A stretch of 35,007 nt of DNA, from NCBI GenBank assembly GCA_964353255.1, contig CAYGVJ010000052.1, positions 1 to 35,007 on the forward strand, written 5' to 3'. Source of the DNA: VFZS01 sp964353255. GTDB lineage: Bacteria; Acidobacteriota; Terriglobia; Bryobacterales; Bryobacteraceae. Shown here piece after piece: positions 14,056-24,445 of the stretch. Numbering within the stretch: position 1 is the stretch's first letter; each line of letters opens with the position of its first letter. The notes beneath the pieces are model-generated. The model was not told the origin of the DNA and searched no databases. It saw only the letters and a list, made by a program, of their open reading frames with translations. The position numbers and the translations under genes were made by a program.

Positions 14056-16479
14056 CTACATCAGCGACAGCGGGTCCACGTCAATCACCAGGCTGGTGGC
14101 TTCCCACTTCCGCTCTAGGGCGTAGGCGCGCAGGCGTTCGAGTGTTTCCCTCAGGGTCTTGCGGCTGGCTGCCTTGATCAGCAACTGATAGCGGTACTCC
14201 TTCAGCAGCCGCATGACCGGGGCTTCGGCGGGCCCCAGGATCCTCAGGTTCTCGGGCGGGGGCGTCAACAGGTGTCCCAACTCGCCGGCCCGGCGCAGCG
14301 CCTCTTGCTGGCTCTGGCTCCGCACCAGCACATTGGCCAGCGCGCTGAACGGCGGATAGCGCAGGAGGCGGCGGAACTCGACTTCCTTTTGGTAGAACAG
14401 CTCGTAGTCCTGGGCCGCGGCGAAACGGATGGCGTAATGATCGGGATTGATTGTCTGAATCACGACCTGCCCCGGAAGGTCGCCGCGGCCGGCCCGCCCG
14501 GCCACCTGAGTCAACAACTGGAAAGTGCGTTCGCCGGCGCGGAAATCCGGCAGGCCGAGGCCGATGTCGGCGGAGACCACTCCGACGAGCGTGACGTTCG
14601 GAATGTCGTGCCCCTTGGCGATCATCTGCGTCCCCACCAGGATGTCGTAGCCGCCCTCCCGGAAGCCGGACAAGATGCTCTCGTAGTGGCGCTTGGTGGT
14701 GACCGTGTCGCGGTCCAGGCGCGCCACCCGCGCCTTCGCGAAGGCGCGGTGCAGCTCCTCCTCCACCTTCTCGCAGCCGGTTCCCAGAAAGTAGATGTGC
14801 TCACTGCCGCACCGGGGACATTCCTTGGGCGGCATCTGGGCGTAGTTGCAGTAGTGGCAGAGCAACCGGCGGTCGCGCCGGTGGAAGGTGAGCGTGACCG
14901 AGCAGTTGGCGCACTGGACCCGCTCCCCGCAAGCGCGGCAGGCCACGGCAGTCGAGAACCCGCGGCGGTTGAGCAGCAGCATGGTCTGCTCACCGCTTTC
15001 CAGGCGCGCGCCCAGGGCCTCGAGCAGCCGCCGCGAGAAGACCGCCGCCTTGCGCGCCTCCAGAAACTCCAGGCGCATGTCTATGATCTCGACCGCGGGC
15101 AGCGGCCGCTGCTCGATGCGCTCCGGCAGCGCCAGGCGCGTGTACTTGCCGCGCTCGGCGTTGTAACGGCTTTCCAGGCTGGGCGTGGCCGAACCTAATA
15201 CCACGCAGGCCCCTGCCGCCTGGCCGCGCACCAGGGCCACGTCGCGCCCGTTGTAGCGCGGCGTCTCCTCCTGCTTGTAGCTGGTGTCGTGCTCCTCGTC
15301 CACCACGATCAGGCCCAAATCCCGGACCGGCGCGAACACCGCCGACCGCGTCCCCACCACCGCCGCGGCCTCGCCCGCCCGGATGCGCCGCCACTGCGCC
15401 GCCCGCTCGGTGTCCGTGAAGGCCGAGTGCAGAATGGCCACCTGGCCCCCGAAGCGATGATGAAACTGGCCGGCCATGGCGGGGGTCAGAGCGATCTCGG
15501 GCACCAGCATCAGAGCGCCGCGCCCCATCGCCAAGGCCGCCTCGATGGCGTTCAGGTAGACCTCCGTCTTGCCGGAGCCGGTGACGCCCTGCAACAGGAA
15601 GGCCTGGAACTGTTTGGCCTCGAGCGCGGCGTGGATCTGGGCGAAGGCAGCCTGCTGGTGCGGGTTCAGCACGTGGCGCGGCCGGACAAACTGCATCGAC
15701 ACGGCCGGCAACTCGACCTTGACGGTAAGGATGTCCCGGCGGGCCAGGGCGCGGGCCGCTTCACCCGCGTGGGGAAGTGCGGTCTCCAGTTCCCCGAGGT
15801 TGTGCCAACCGGGGTGCGTCTCCAGGTACTCCAGAAGCCGGCGCTCGGCTTTCTTGTACTTGCCCTCGGGCGGCGGCTCGGCCAGGCTAACCCGAAGGCG
15901 GGCGGAGGCCGCGCGCAGAGGGTCGCGCTCGGTGGCCACTTCCTCAGTCTGAAGGAACCCCTTCTGGAGAAGCTGCGGCAGAAGCCTGCCGGCGTTGGGG
16001 AACTTCGCTTTCAGGGAGGCGGATGTCGCGGAACGCCGTTCGAGCCAGCGAAGGAGCTGAGTGGCGGGGTCCTCGTCTGAGGCGTCGAGCGCCAACTGGC
16101 GCACTGCGTCGCGGCCCTTGTCGGTCAGCGAGCAGACCTTGTCGCGCCGGATCTCCGCGGCCAGAGGCGTCATCCCACGCAGGACTTCGCCCAGCGGCGC
16201 GCAATAGTAGCCGGCGATCCAGCGCGCCAGCTCGAGCGTCCGGTCGTCGAACACCGGCTCGGCATCTACCAGCCGCAGCGCCTCACGGATGGCGCCTTCC
16301 GGAGGCTCGTCGTGGCAGCGCAGCACCACCCCGGTCAGCTTGCGCGTGCCGAACGGCGCCACCACGCGGCAGCCCACCTGCACTCGATGCCGCAGGGTCT
16401 CCGGGAGCCGGTAAGTGAAAGCGCGGTCCAGCGGGACCGGCAAGCTCAGGTCGCAGTATGCAGGCAGCGCTTCGGACAC
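14056..16479 (-). CDS. priA: Primosomal protein N' (replication restart helicase)
   Basis: An 807-residue PriA, the 3'-5' DNA helicase that reloads the replisome at stalled forks. Visible in order: a 3'BD-type N terminus (YCDLSLPVPLDRAFTYRLP), Walker A GVTGSGKTEVY with Lys304, the DEEH box (394-397) followed by TSYKQEETPRYNGRDVA, and LGSATPSLES. The eight zinc-binding cysteines are at 514, 517, 523, 526, 541, 544, 554 and 557, and the C-terminal helicase motifs GTQMIAKGHD and QVAGRAGRG follow. I use the GTG at 16479, because the longer in-frame start at 16560 would overlap the upstream Spy-like gene by 64 bases and adds no conserved sequence. The gap to that gene's stop is 17 bases, so the two probably share a transcript. 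Confidence 0.95.
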   Translation of the reverse strand: MSEALPAYCDLSLPVPLDRAFTYRLPETLRHRVQVGCRVVAPFGTRKLTGVVLRCHDEPPEGAIREALRLVDAEPVFDDRTLELARWIAGYYCAPLGEVLRGMTPLAAEIRRDKVCSLTDKGRDAVRQLALDASDEDPATQLLRWLERRSATSASLKAKFPNAGRLLPQLLQKGFLQTEEVATERDPLRAASARLRVSLAEPPPEGKYKKAERRLLEYLETHPGWHNLGELETALPHAGEAARALARRDILTVKVELPAVSMQFVRPRHVLNPHQQAAFAQIHAALEAKQFQAFLLQGVTGSGKTEVYLNAIEAALAMGRGALMLVPEIALTPAMAGQFHHRFGGQVAILHSAFTDTERAAQWRRIRAGEAAAVVGTRSAVFAPVRDLGLIVVDEEHDTSYKQEETPRYNGRDVALVRGQAAGACVVLGSATPSLESRYNAERGKYTRLALPERIEQRPLPAVEIIDMRLEFLEARKAAVFSRRLLEALGARLESGEQTMLLLNRRGFSTAVACRACGERVQCANCSVTLTFHRRDRRLLCHYCNYAQMPPKECPRCGSEHIYFLGTGCEKVEEELHRAFAKARVARLDRDTVTTKRHYESILSGFREGGYDILVGTQMIAKGHDIPNVTLVGVVSADIGLGLPDFRAGERTFQLLTQVAGRAGRGDLPGQVVIQTINPDHYAIRFAAAQDYELFYQKEVEFRRLLRYPPFSALANVLVRSQSQQEALRRAGELGHLLTPPPENLRILGPAEAPVMRLLKEYRYQLLIKAASRKTLRETLERLRAYALERKWEATSLVIDVDPLSLM

Positions 16480-16496
16480 TGGCGTGGCTCGCCGGT

Positions 16497-17021
16497 TCAG
16501 GGAACCAACGGCTGCTGGATAACGCCCACCACGACTCCGGGGCTCGAAACGGCGCCCCAAAGCACGGGCTCCAGCAGGTTAATCTGGACCGCCTCGCTGT
16601 ATAGCGGCAGCAGCTTGAGCGCTTCTTGCAGGATCTGGAGCTTGGCGCGCTGCGGGTCGGTCAGCGCCGCGCGGATCCTCTCCCGCGTTCTTGCCAGCTC
16701 GGCTGCGAGCTGGCGGCGGGTAGCCTCGAGCTCCGCATACCGCACGCCCAGCCCCAATGGATCGAGCGGCTCCCTGGCGGTCTCCTCCACGATCTCTTCA
16801 TGGACCTGGTTCATGCGCCGCGTCTTGGTCGCCACAAAGCGGTTGTACTCCGCATTGAGCTGCGTGATCGTATCCATCTGCCTGTCCGACAGCTCCAGGA
16901 ACAGGCGCAGCGCCGTTGGGAACGGTGCCGGGTAGGGCGGCGTGGGCATGACCGGCCCAGGCACCTGAGCGAACAAGGTTGCGGCCAGCGCCGCAGTGAG
17001 GATCAGAATCGCACACTTCAT
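16497..17021 (-). CDS. Spy/CpxP-like periplasmic protein
   Basis: A 174-residue exported protein. The ATG at 17021 begins a clear signal peptide (MKCAILILTAALAATLFAQ) and has AGGTGA eight bases upstream; an in-frame ATG at 17081 would put 20 extra residues before the signal peptide and lies inside the adjacent inverted repeat, so it is rejected. The mature part is a helical, charge-rich hairpin with LELSDRQMDTITQLNAEY and ALTDPQRAKLQIL, two degenerate LTxxQ motifs of the Spy/CpxP chaperone and metal-stress family. The tail (INLLEPVLWGAVSSPGVVVGVI) is hydrophobic. Expected role: periplasmic chaperone or stress sensor. It is probably co-transcribed with priA. Confidence 0.75.
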   Translation of the reverse strand: MKCAILILTAALAATLFAQVPGPVMPTPPYPAPFPTALRLFLELSDRQMDTITQLNAEYNRFVATKTRRMNQVHEEIVEETAREPLDPLGLGVRYAELEATRRQLAAELARTRERIRAALTDPQRAKLQILQEALKLLPLYSEAVQINLLEPVLWGAVSSPGVVVGVIQQPLVP

Positions 17022-17050
17022 GGATCTCACCTGGTTCTCAGTTGTGGGCG

Positions 17051-17214
17051 GTGGGTTGTGGAACCCGGAAGGTGTGAACAAATCGGCCCTCCGGCCGCTT
17101 GCTTACGCGCGCGGCTCGGTAACCCACTCGAGACACTGGGCTCCTGACCGAGCCGCGACCGTCAGGGAGCGGTCTGGCCGATTTCTCTCACACCTTCCGG
17201 GTCCCACAACCCAC
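17051..17214. repeat. Nested inverted repeat between TonB receptor and Spy-like gene
   Basis: The outer arms 17051-17088 and 17176-17214 are reverse complements over 38-39 bases with a few mismatches and one indel. The inner arms CGCGGCTCGGT (17110-17120) and ACCGAGCCGCG (17147-17157) are perfect. The whole forms a long double hairpin downstream of the TonB receptor gene and could end its transcript. The inner units, read in a coding frame, give YARGSVT-like and LTVAARS-like words that I associate with interspersed repeats in Solibacter-type genomes. No target-site duplication or transposase is visible. It may be a MITE-like or REP-like element. Confidence 0.8.
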
Positions 17215-17224
17215 ATTCTAGCGT

Positions 17225-20200
17225 CTAGAACTCGTACCGCAGGCCGAACTGCATCACGCGAGCCGCGGTGAGCGTGTCGCTGTACTTCCCGAAGGTCCCC
17301 GCCCGCGAGATGTCGAGGGACATGGCGGCCACGTCGAACTTCGCCGTGTTGGTCAGGTTGAACGCCTCCCATCGGAACTGGATAGAGTGCTTCCCGTCCA
17401 GGTACGGCAGGATAAAGCGCTTGGACAGGTTCGTGTCGATGTTGAACATGCCGTCGCCGCGAACCCCGTTGCGCATGCCGATCTCGCCGGGCATCACGTA
17501 GTCAAAAGCCTGGAAGGCGGCCTGGGGACTGGGGAACATGTTCGGACCGCTCGTGCCGGCGGCGGTGGGGGCGGGTCCGTTCTTGGTCTGTTTCCTCTCG
17601 AACTGCTTCAGGTTCCAGTGCGCCCAGTTGTTATTGTTCCAGTTGGTGGGCCAGACGCCGGTCTCGTAAACGCTGGCGGGGAAACCGCTCGACCAGCGCC
17701 ACGCGCCAGAGATCTGCCAGCCGCCGATCAGCGTGTTGAGCAACCCGCCGGCCCCCGAGGCAAACCGTCGCCCCTTGCCGAACGGCAGACTATACACCCC
17801 GAGCATGTTGAACAGGTGGGTGTTGTCGTAGTCGGAAACGCCCTTGTGCAGCCCGGGGTTCCAGGGATTCCAGAGGACGCCGTCGGCGGTGGCGGCTCGC
17901 TCGACGAACGAGCGCAGGTCGATCGACTTGGAGAACGTGTAGTTCAGGTCCACGCTATCTCCGCTGGAGAACCGCTTGCGCACGCTGAGCTGGGCGCCGT
18001 GATAGTTGCCGCCGCCAACCGAGCTGAACACCGAGAGGTAGGAGTACTGCGGGCTGTAGAACGCGTACGGACCGAGGTCGCTGCACCGGTTGCGCGACAC
18101 GCAGCCGCCGGCCGGGGTGTCCAACTGGTACTGGGCATAAGTCCAGTCGTACGGGTTGGCCGCATAACGGCTGTAAGCCACCTGCGTCGCGGTCTGCGTC
18201 GAGGTGGCCGCCTTGCTCCAGAGGTTCTCCCAGTACGGGACCTTCTGCACATTGGCCACCGGCACCCCGGCCACCACCTGCTGGGCCAGAATGGTGGCCG
18301 CCTGAAAGTACGTCATGCCGGACTTGGGGTCCTTGAGGTCGGTGGGCATGGCCGCGTCCCTGCGGATCAGCGAGCGCCTCGAGAACCGCCCTATGTAGGA
18401 CGTCTGCACGAACCAGCCGCCGCTGAACTCACGTCCGATCGAGAAGTTCGCACTCATGTTGTAAGGCGGAACGAGGGTGTCGTCCAGGCCGTTGGTAATG
18501 GCGAAGGCGTCGGGGTAAGTCGTCGGGAACTTCGCCGGTGGAGCGGGCAGCAGGATCTCCGGCGGAATCTGATTGACGGCCGTAAACCGGGGCGCCGTGT
18601 TCACGGTCAGCACCGCCGAGGGATTGGTGAGCGCGTTAGAAAGGCCGAACGCTGTGGCGTCGTAGGTGCGCATCAGGCCGCTGCCGAACAGGTCGTAGTA
18701 CATGCCCCAGCCGAGGCGAATGGAGGACTTCCCCGGTCCGCCGAAGAAGAACCTGCTGAGACCGCTGTCGCCCTGCGGCGAATAGGCCAGCGCCAGGCGC
18801 GGCGCGAAGTTCTTCTTGTGGTAATCATAGAGCGGCCGGCCGCCGGGGCCGTTGGAGGCCACAAACGAGATCCGGCCGGCCTCCATTTGCGACTTGCCCT
18901 GCTGCGCCAGGCCGCCGCGCAGATTGAACCAGTCGCCGATGCGAACGTTGGGGGAAACCTGCTGCCCGTCGGCCTCGTAAATCGGCGGCGTCAGCGAGTA
19001 GCGCACGCCGACGGTGACGGTGAGGGCGCGGCTGGCCTTCCAGGTGTCCTGGAGGTACATCTCGTATTCCTCAGCGGCGAACTTGCGTGACACGGGTTTG
19101 CCCTCGCCGATCACCGAGCCGTCCACGCGGTAGTTGTATCGGGCATTGCCCTGGGTCACCAGGCCCATCACGTCCGTGCTGGCGTAGGTGAAATAGGTGA
19201 TGGAGGAGGTGGCCATGTCGGTAAACGGCTTGTACAACTCGGCGCCGCTGTCCACCAGCCAGGAGGCGTTGGCGGTCGCGCCGTGGAACGAATTCGCCAA
19301 ACTATTGCGCTGGTTCCGGATCAAGCGCACCACACCGCCGAACTGGATGTTATGCGCGCCCTTGGTCCAGTTGAGGTCCTCGGCGATGGTGTGCACGGGA
19401 ATGATCGTGGAGGAACCGCGGCTGAGCCCCACGCTGTCGTCAAGGCCCCGCAAGCTGACGGCCGAGAAGTTGCAGATGCCGGTGGTCTCCGACCCCGCCC
19501 GGGTGAAGCCGTAGCGGAAGTTGCTGATGAAGCTCGGCCGGAGGATGCTGGTCAGCCCCGTTGCCAGCCCCTTGTTGTTCCGCAAGGTGACGCTGTTGGG
19601 TTGCTGGCCCGGGAGCTGCGGCATCCCGCTCTCGTGGTCGTTCTGGAGGTTGGCGCGGAAGAAAACGGTGTGTTTACCGGGTTCATCCACGTTGTAGTCC
19701 AGCCGCGTGATGTAAGTGTTCCAGCGCAGCGGCGTCGGGGCCTTGAACCGGAACCCGGTAATGTTCATGGTGTCACCCTGAGTGGTGTCGTTGGGCGCGG
19801 GATAGCTCTGGAGCAGCTTCAGCACCGTCTGGTTCGCCCCGCGGGGATCCAGCTTGGAGGCTAGATCGGCCGGGGTGACCGTGGCCACCGAGCCATCCTT
19901 GCGTAGGTAGTGTAGGATGCCCTGGCGCATGTCCATCGAGGGAACGGCACGGACCGCGCTGCCGTCCCGGGCGTCGCGTCGGCCCTCGTAATTGCCGAAC
20001 AGGAAGAGCCGGTTCTTCTTGAGCGGGCCGCCGGCCGAAGCGCCGAAGATGTTCCGGATCAGCTTGGGTTGCGCGACTCCGGAGAGGTTGTTGAAGAACG
20101 AGTTCGCCGTGGTGACGGTGTTGCGGTGGTATTCGTAGAGCGCGCCGTGCAGGTCGTTGGTTCCGCCCTTGGTCAGCAGCACAACCTGGGCCCCCGAGGT

Positions 20201-20881
20201 GCGGCCACTGTCGGCGTTCGAGTTCATAGTCGTCACGCGGAATTCCTGCACCGAATCGGGCGTCATGCGAAGAACGCTGGTAAAGGCGTTGCGGTCCATC
20301 TGGTCGTTCACATCTACGCCATCCAACGTCACGTTTGCCTGATCGCTCTTGCCGCCGTTGACCGCGCCGTTGCGCGAATTCGTGTCGCCCTCGCCGGTGA
20401 AGACGACGCCCGGCTGGCCGGCCAGCAGGCCCACGATGTTGCGGTCCCTCATCGGGATTTGCAGGATGGCCTGGGTACCGATGGCGTTGCCGATGGAGGC
20501 GTCGGTCGTGTTCACCTGCACCGCCTCGGCGCTCACGGCAATCGACTCGCTGACCTGGCCCACTTCCATATGGATGTTCAGCGTCGCCGGGTTATTCACC
20601 AGCAGGCGCACGTCGCCGATCGTTGTGGTGCGGAATCCCGGGGCGGTCGTGGTCAGTTTGTACGGGCCGGGCGGCACCTGGAGGAACGAGTAGGCGCCGG
20701 CGGCATCGCTGGTGGCGGTGCGCTTCAGGCCCGTATCCAGGTTTTCGAGCACCATAGTCGCGTTGGGAATGACCGCGCCGGTCGGGTCGGTGACGACACC
20801 GGAAACCTGTGTCGTCGCCTGCGCGAACAGCGCGACATGGATCGACAGCAGCAATGCAATTGCGAGCAATAGCCTTCTCAC
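17225..20881 (-). CDS. TonB-dependent receptor with carboxypeptidase-regulatory-like domain (Oar type)
   Basis: A 1218-residue outer-membrane receptor. The GTG start gives VRRLLLAIALLLSIHVALFAQ, a signal peptide of about 21 residues. A carboxypeptidase-regulatory-like beta-sandwich follows (about 25-105: VSGVVTDPTGAVIPNATMVLEN and PPGPYKLTTTAPGF). The plug domain is at about 120-250 (DASIGNAIGTQAILQIPMRD, VTLDGVDVND), and the rest is a very long beta-barrel ending in the outer-membrane C-terminal Phe (VMQFGLRYEF). This architecture is abundant in Acidobacteriota and is usually linked to oligosaccharide or peptide uptake; the substrate here is unknown, as no SusD-like or hydrolase partner is adjacent. 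An upstream in-frame ATG at 20926 would insert 15 unlikely residues before the signal peptide. Confidence 0.93.
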   Translation of the reverse strand: MRRLLLAIALLLSIHVALFAQATTQVSGVVTDPTGAVIPNATMVLENLDTGLKRTATSDAAGAYSFLQVPPGPYKLTTTAPGFRTTTIGDVRLLVNNPATLNIHMEVGQVSESIAVSAEAVQVNTTDASIGNAIGTQAILQIPMRDRNIVGLLAGQPGVVFTGEGDTNSRNGAVNGGKSDQANVTLDGVDVNDQMDRNAFTSVLRMTPDSVQEFRVTTMNSNADSGRTSGAQVVLLTKGGTNDLHGALYEYHRNTVTTANSFFNNLSGVAQPKLIRNIFGASAGGPLKKNRLFLFGNYEGRRDARDGSAVRAVPSMDMRQGILHYLRKDGSVATVTPADLASKLDPRGANQTVLKLLQSYPAPNDTTQGDTMNITGFRFKAPTPLRWNTYITRLDYNVDEPGKHTVFFRANLQNDHESGMPQLPGQQPNSVTLRNNKGLATGLTSILRPSFISNFRYGFTRAGSETTGICNFSAVSLRGLDDSVGLSRGSSTIIPVHTIAEDLNWTKGAHNIQFGGVVRLIRNQRNSLANSFHGATANASWLVDSGAELYKPFTDMATSSITYFTYASTDVMGLVTQGNARYNYRVDGSVIGEGKPVSRKFAAEEYEMYLQDTWKASRALTVTVGVRYSLTPPIYEADGQQVSPNVRIGDWFNLRGGLAQQGKSQMEAGRISFVASNGPGGRPLYDYHKKNFAPRLALAYSPQGDSGLSRFFFGGPGKSSIRLGWGMYYDLFGSGLMRTYDATAFGLSNALTNPSAVLTVNTAPRFTAVNQIPPEILLPAPPAKFPTTYPDAFAITNGLDDTLVPPYNMSANFSIGREFSGGWFVQTSYIGRFSRRSLIRRDAAMPTDLKDPKSGMTYFQAATILAQQVVAGVPVANVQKVPYWENLWSKAATSTQTATQVAYSRYAANPYDWTYAQYQLDTPAGGCVSRNRCSDLGPYAFYSPQYSYLSVFSSVGGGNYHGAQLSVRKRFSSGDSVDLNYTFSKSIDLRSFVERAATADGVLWNPWNPGLHKGVSDYDNTHLFNMLGVYSLPFGKGRRFASGAGGLLNTLIGGWQISGAWRWSSGFPASVYETGVWPTNWNNNNWAHWNLKQFERKQTKNGPAPTAAGTSGPNMFPSPQAAFQAFDYVMPGEIGMRNGVRGDGMFNIDTNLSKRFILPYLDGKHSIQFRWEAFNLTNTAKFDVAAMSLDISRAGTFGKYSDTLTAARVMQFGLRYEF

Positions 20882-20920
20882 AGATGTCCCCCTTTGGGGG
20901 CCCAGTGCGGACGGACCCCC
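20881..20920 (-). promoter_or_regulatory. Leader with mutually exclusive hairpins at the TonB receptor start
   Basis: On the minus strand GGGGG (20920-20916), CCCCC (20900-20896) and GGGGG (20892-20888) follow each other before the GTG at 20881. The middle block can pair with the last one (loop AAA), hiding the Shine-Dalgarno sequence. It can also pair with the first as an 8-bp stem, GGGGGUCC with GGGCCCCC, leaving it free. The pairing is visible; a regulatory role is inferred. Confidence 0.4.
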
Positions 20921-20939
20921 TAGCACTTGACCACTATTC

Positions 20940-20969
20940 TTAATAGCAGACCCCGGCCAGGGTCGTCAA
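20940..20969 (-). promoter_or_regulatory. Candidate promoter of the TonB receptor
   Basis: TTGACG (20969-20964), an 18-base spacer and TATTAA (20945-20940) on the minus strand predict a start near 20933 and a leader of about 52 bases containing the G5-C5-G5 hairpins. Confidence 0.45.
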
Positions 20970-21023
20970 CAGGGAGCCCGCTGTTGCCCGGCCCCGGTTC
21001 TGAACCCCACCGCCAACCCAGCG

Positions 21024-21297
21024 CTAAGGTGCGGCTCGGATTCTTCTGATCGCCAAATCCGCTGCCCAGCGCGCTCTGGGCGACTTGCGCAGTTGTTCGA
21101 GCACCGGAATCGCGCGAGCCGCGGCAGGGCCGATGGCGCCGAGGGCCTTCCAGCAGCACGGCATAGCTTCCGTAGTCCAGGCTATTCGCGACCTGGGCAA
21201 TGAGTTCGTAGTCCCCGTCTTCGGCGACCTGAAACGGGATGTGCAGCTTTGCGCCGGGCCCGTTGGCCCGGAAGAGAAGCAGGTCATTGGACGTCAC
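21024..21297 (-). pseudogene. Frameshifted remnant: sandwich-domain piece plus HEAT-repeat piece
   Basis: Two frames carry protein-like sequence. From a GTG at 21297 with a strong GAGGAGG ribosome-binding site comes NDLLLFRANGPGAKLHIPFQ, then VAEDGDYELIAQVANSLDYG and SYAVLLEG, which looks like a discoidin/carbohydrate-binding-type beta-sandwich. From there that frame becomes low-complexity and runs to 20920 over the TonB promoter. A second frame takes over at about the same point with ALGAIGPAAARAIPVLEQLR and ARWAADLAIRRI, a clear HEAT-repeat style segment ending at TAG 21024-21026. The simplest reading is a decayed fragment of a larger protein with a frameshift or internal deletion. The first frame could still be translated as a 125-residue product. 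Confidence 0.5.
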
Positions 21298-21352
21298 TTG
21301 CTCCTCCTCAGGAATCGGTCAGGATTCCCATTCCGGACTCCCGGAGAAGTCA

Positions 21353-21358
21353 AATATA
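21353..21358 (-). promoter_or_regulatory. -10-like element upstream of the remnant
   Basis: TATATT preceded by TG on the minus strand would give a leader of about 50 bases carrying the GAGGAGG site before GTG 21297. The remnant may therefore still be expressed. Confidence 0.3.
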
Positions 21359-21398
21359 CACCCCCGTGGCAACCCGGAGCGTGGCTTTTGGCGCCTCT

Positions 21399-21524
21399 CT
21401 AGTCGGACTTCGGGGCGGTCGCCAGGCCGGCCTCCGAGCGCGGGCACTGCTCAGCGGCCGCGGCCGAGTTGGCGTCCGGCGTATAGAGCGAGACCAGGAA
21501 GCTCGTGTCGCAGTAAGCCTTCAC
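21399..21524 (-). pseudogene. Truncated VapC-type PIN-domain toxin
   Basis: The 41-codon frame starts at a GTG that overlaps the antitoxin stop as GTGA, the usual coupling in vapBC operons. It begins VKAYCDTSFLVSLYTPDANS, the first strand and helix of a PIN domain with the first catalytic Asp (Asp6, in YCDTSFLVSLY). After about residue 25 it loses resemblance (EQCPRSEAGLATAPKSD) and stops. A normal VapC is about 130 residues and needs three or four acidic residues, so this product cannot be an active ribonuclease. No continuation is seen in the other frames downstream. The gene is therefore a 3'-truncated toxin. Confidence 0.75.
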
Positions 21525-21763
21525 CGGCGTTCACGCTCCTTGGACAACAGTTCCGCGCCGCTGACGGCCAGCCGCTTGCGTCCGTAGATCTTCCTGAGCC
21601 GGGCCAGGAAGTCGGGGCGTCTGCCCTGGCCGGTGTCAGCAGGAGGGAGCAGCCGGGCGACTACGCGCTTTCGCCGGGTCACCTGGACCTCCTGCCCTGC
21701 CTCCAGAAGGTTTTCCACGGCCGCGAAGTTGTATCGCAAGTCACGCAACGTAGCTCGCACCAT
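21521..21763 (-). CDS. Type II antitoxin of the VapB/Phd class (toxin partner broken)
   Basis: An 80-residue protein. The N-terminal half (MVRATLRDLRYNFAAVENLL, then EAGQEVQVTRRKRVVARLLP) has the Phd/YefM-like DNA-binding fold pattern, with V-x-VTRR-x-x-VVARL. The C-terminal half (FLARLRKIYGRKRLAVSGAE, then LLSKERERR) is the charged toxin-wrapping tail. The ATG at 21763 is favoured because TAAAAT lies seven bases upstream; a second in-frame ATG at 21772 overlaps that hexamer. The stop overlaps the start of the truncated VapC. The antitoxin appears intact while its toxin is broken, so it may survive as a repressor, as an anti-addiction factor, or as a passive relic. It is divergent from alaS with 66 bases between the starts. 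Confidence 0.8.
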   Translation of the reverse strand: MVRATLRDLRYNFAAVENLLEAGQEVQVTRRKRVVARLLPPADTGQGRRPDFLARLRKIYGRKRLAVSGAELLSKERERR

Positions 21764-21770
21764 GTGATAC

Positions 21771-21779
21771 ATTTTAGCA
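21771..21779 (-). promoter_or_regulatory. Extended -10 element of the antitoxin gene
   Basis: TGC-TAAAAT on the minus strand ends seven bases before the ATG at 21763. Confidence 0.5.
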
Positions 21780-21813
21780 TCACGTCGGCGCACGCGGGAA
21801 CGCGCCCTCGCTG

Positions 21814-21822
21814 TGTAACAAT
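21814..21822 (+). promoter_or_regulatory. Extended -10 element of alaS
   Basis: TGT-AACAAT ends seven bases before the GTG at 21830. It overlaps the alternative ATG at 21821, favouring the GTG. Confidence 0.4.
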
Positions 21823-21829
21823 GATTCTT

Positions 21830-24445
<2,616 letters not shown>

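Noticed and set aside
17051..17214. CRISPR array or tRNA in the repeat-rich gap
   Set aside because: The repeats are inverted rather than regularly spaced direct repeats, and no cloverleaf or CCA-adjacent acceptor stem can be drawn.
17387..19090. 567-codon plus-strand frame opposite the TonB receptor
   Set aside because: Shadow of the receptor's codon structure; no signal peptide, domain or ribosome-binding site.
21239..21829. N-terminal extension of alaS over the toxin-antitoxin region
   Set aside because: The extension has no AlaRS similarity, is antisense to the antitoxin and VapC remnant, and a -10-like element sits right before the GTG at 21830.
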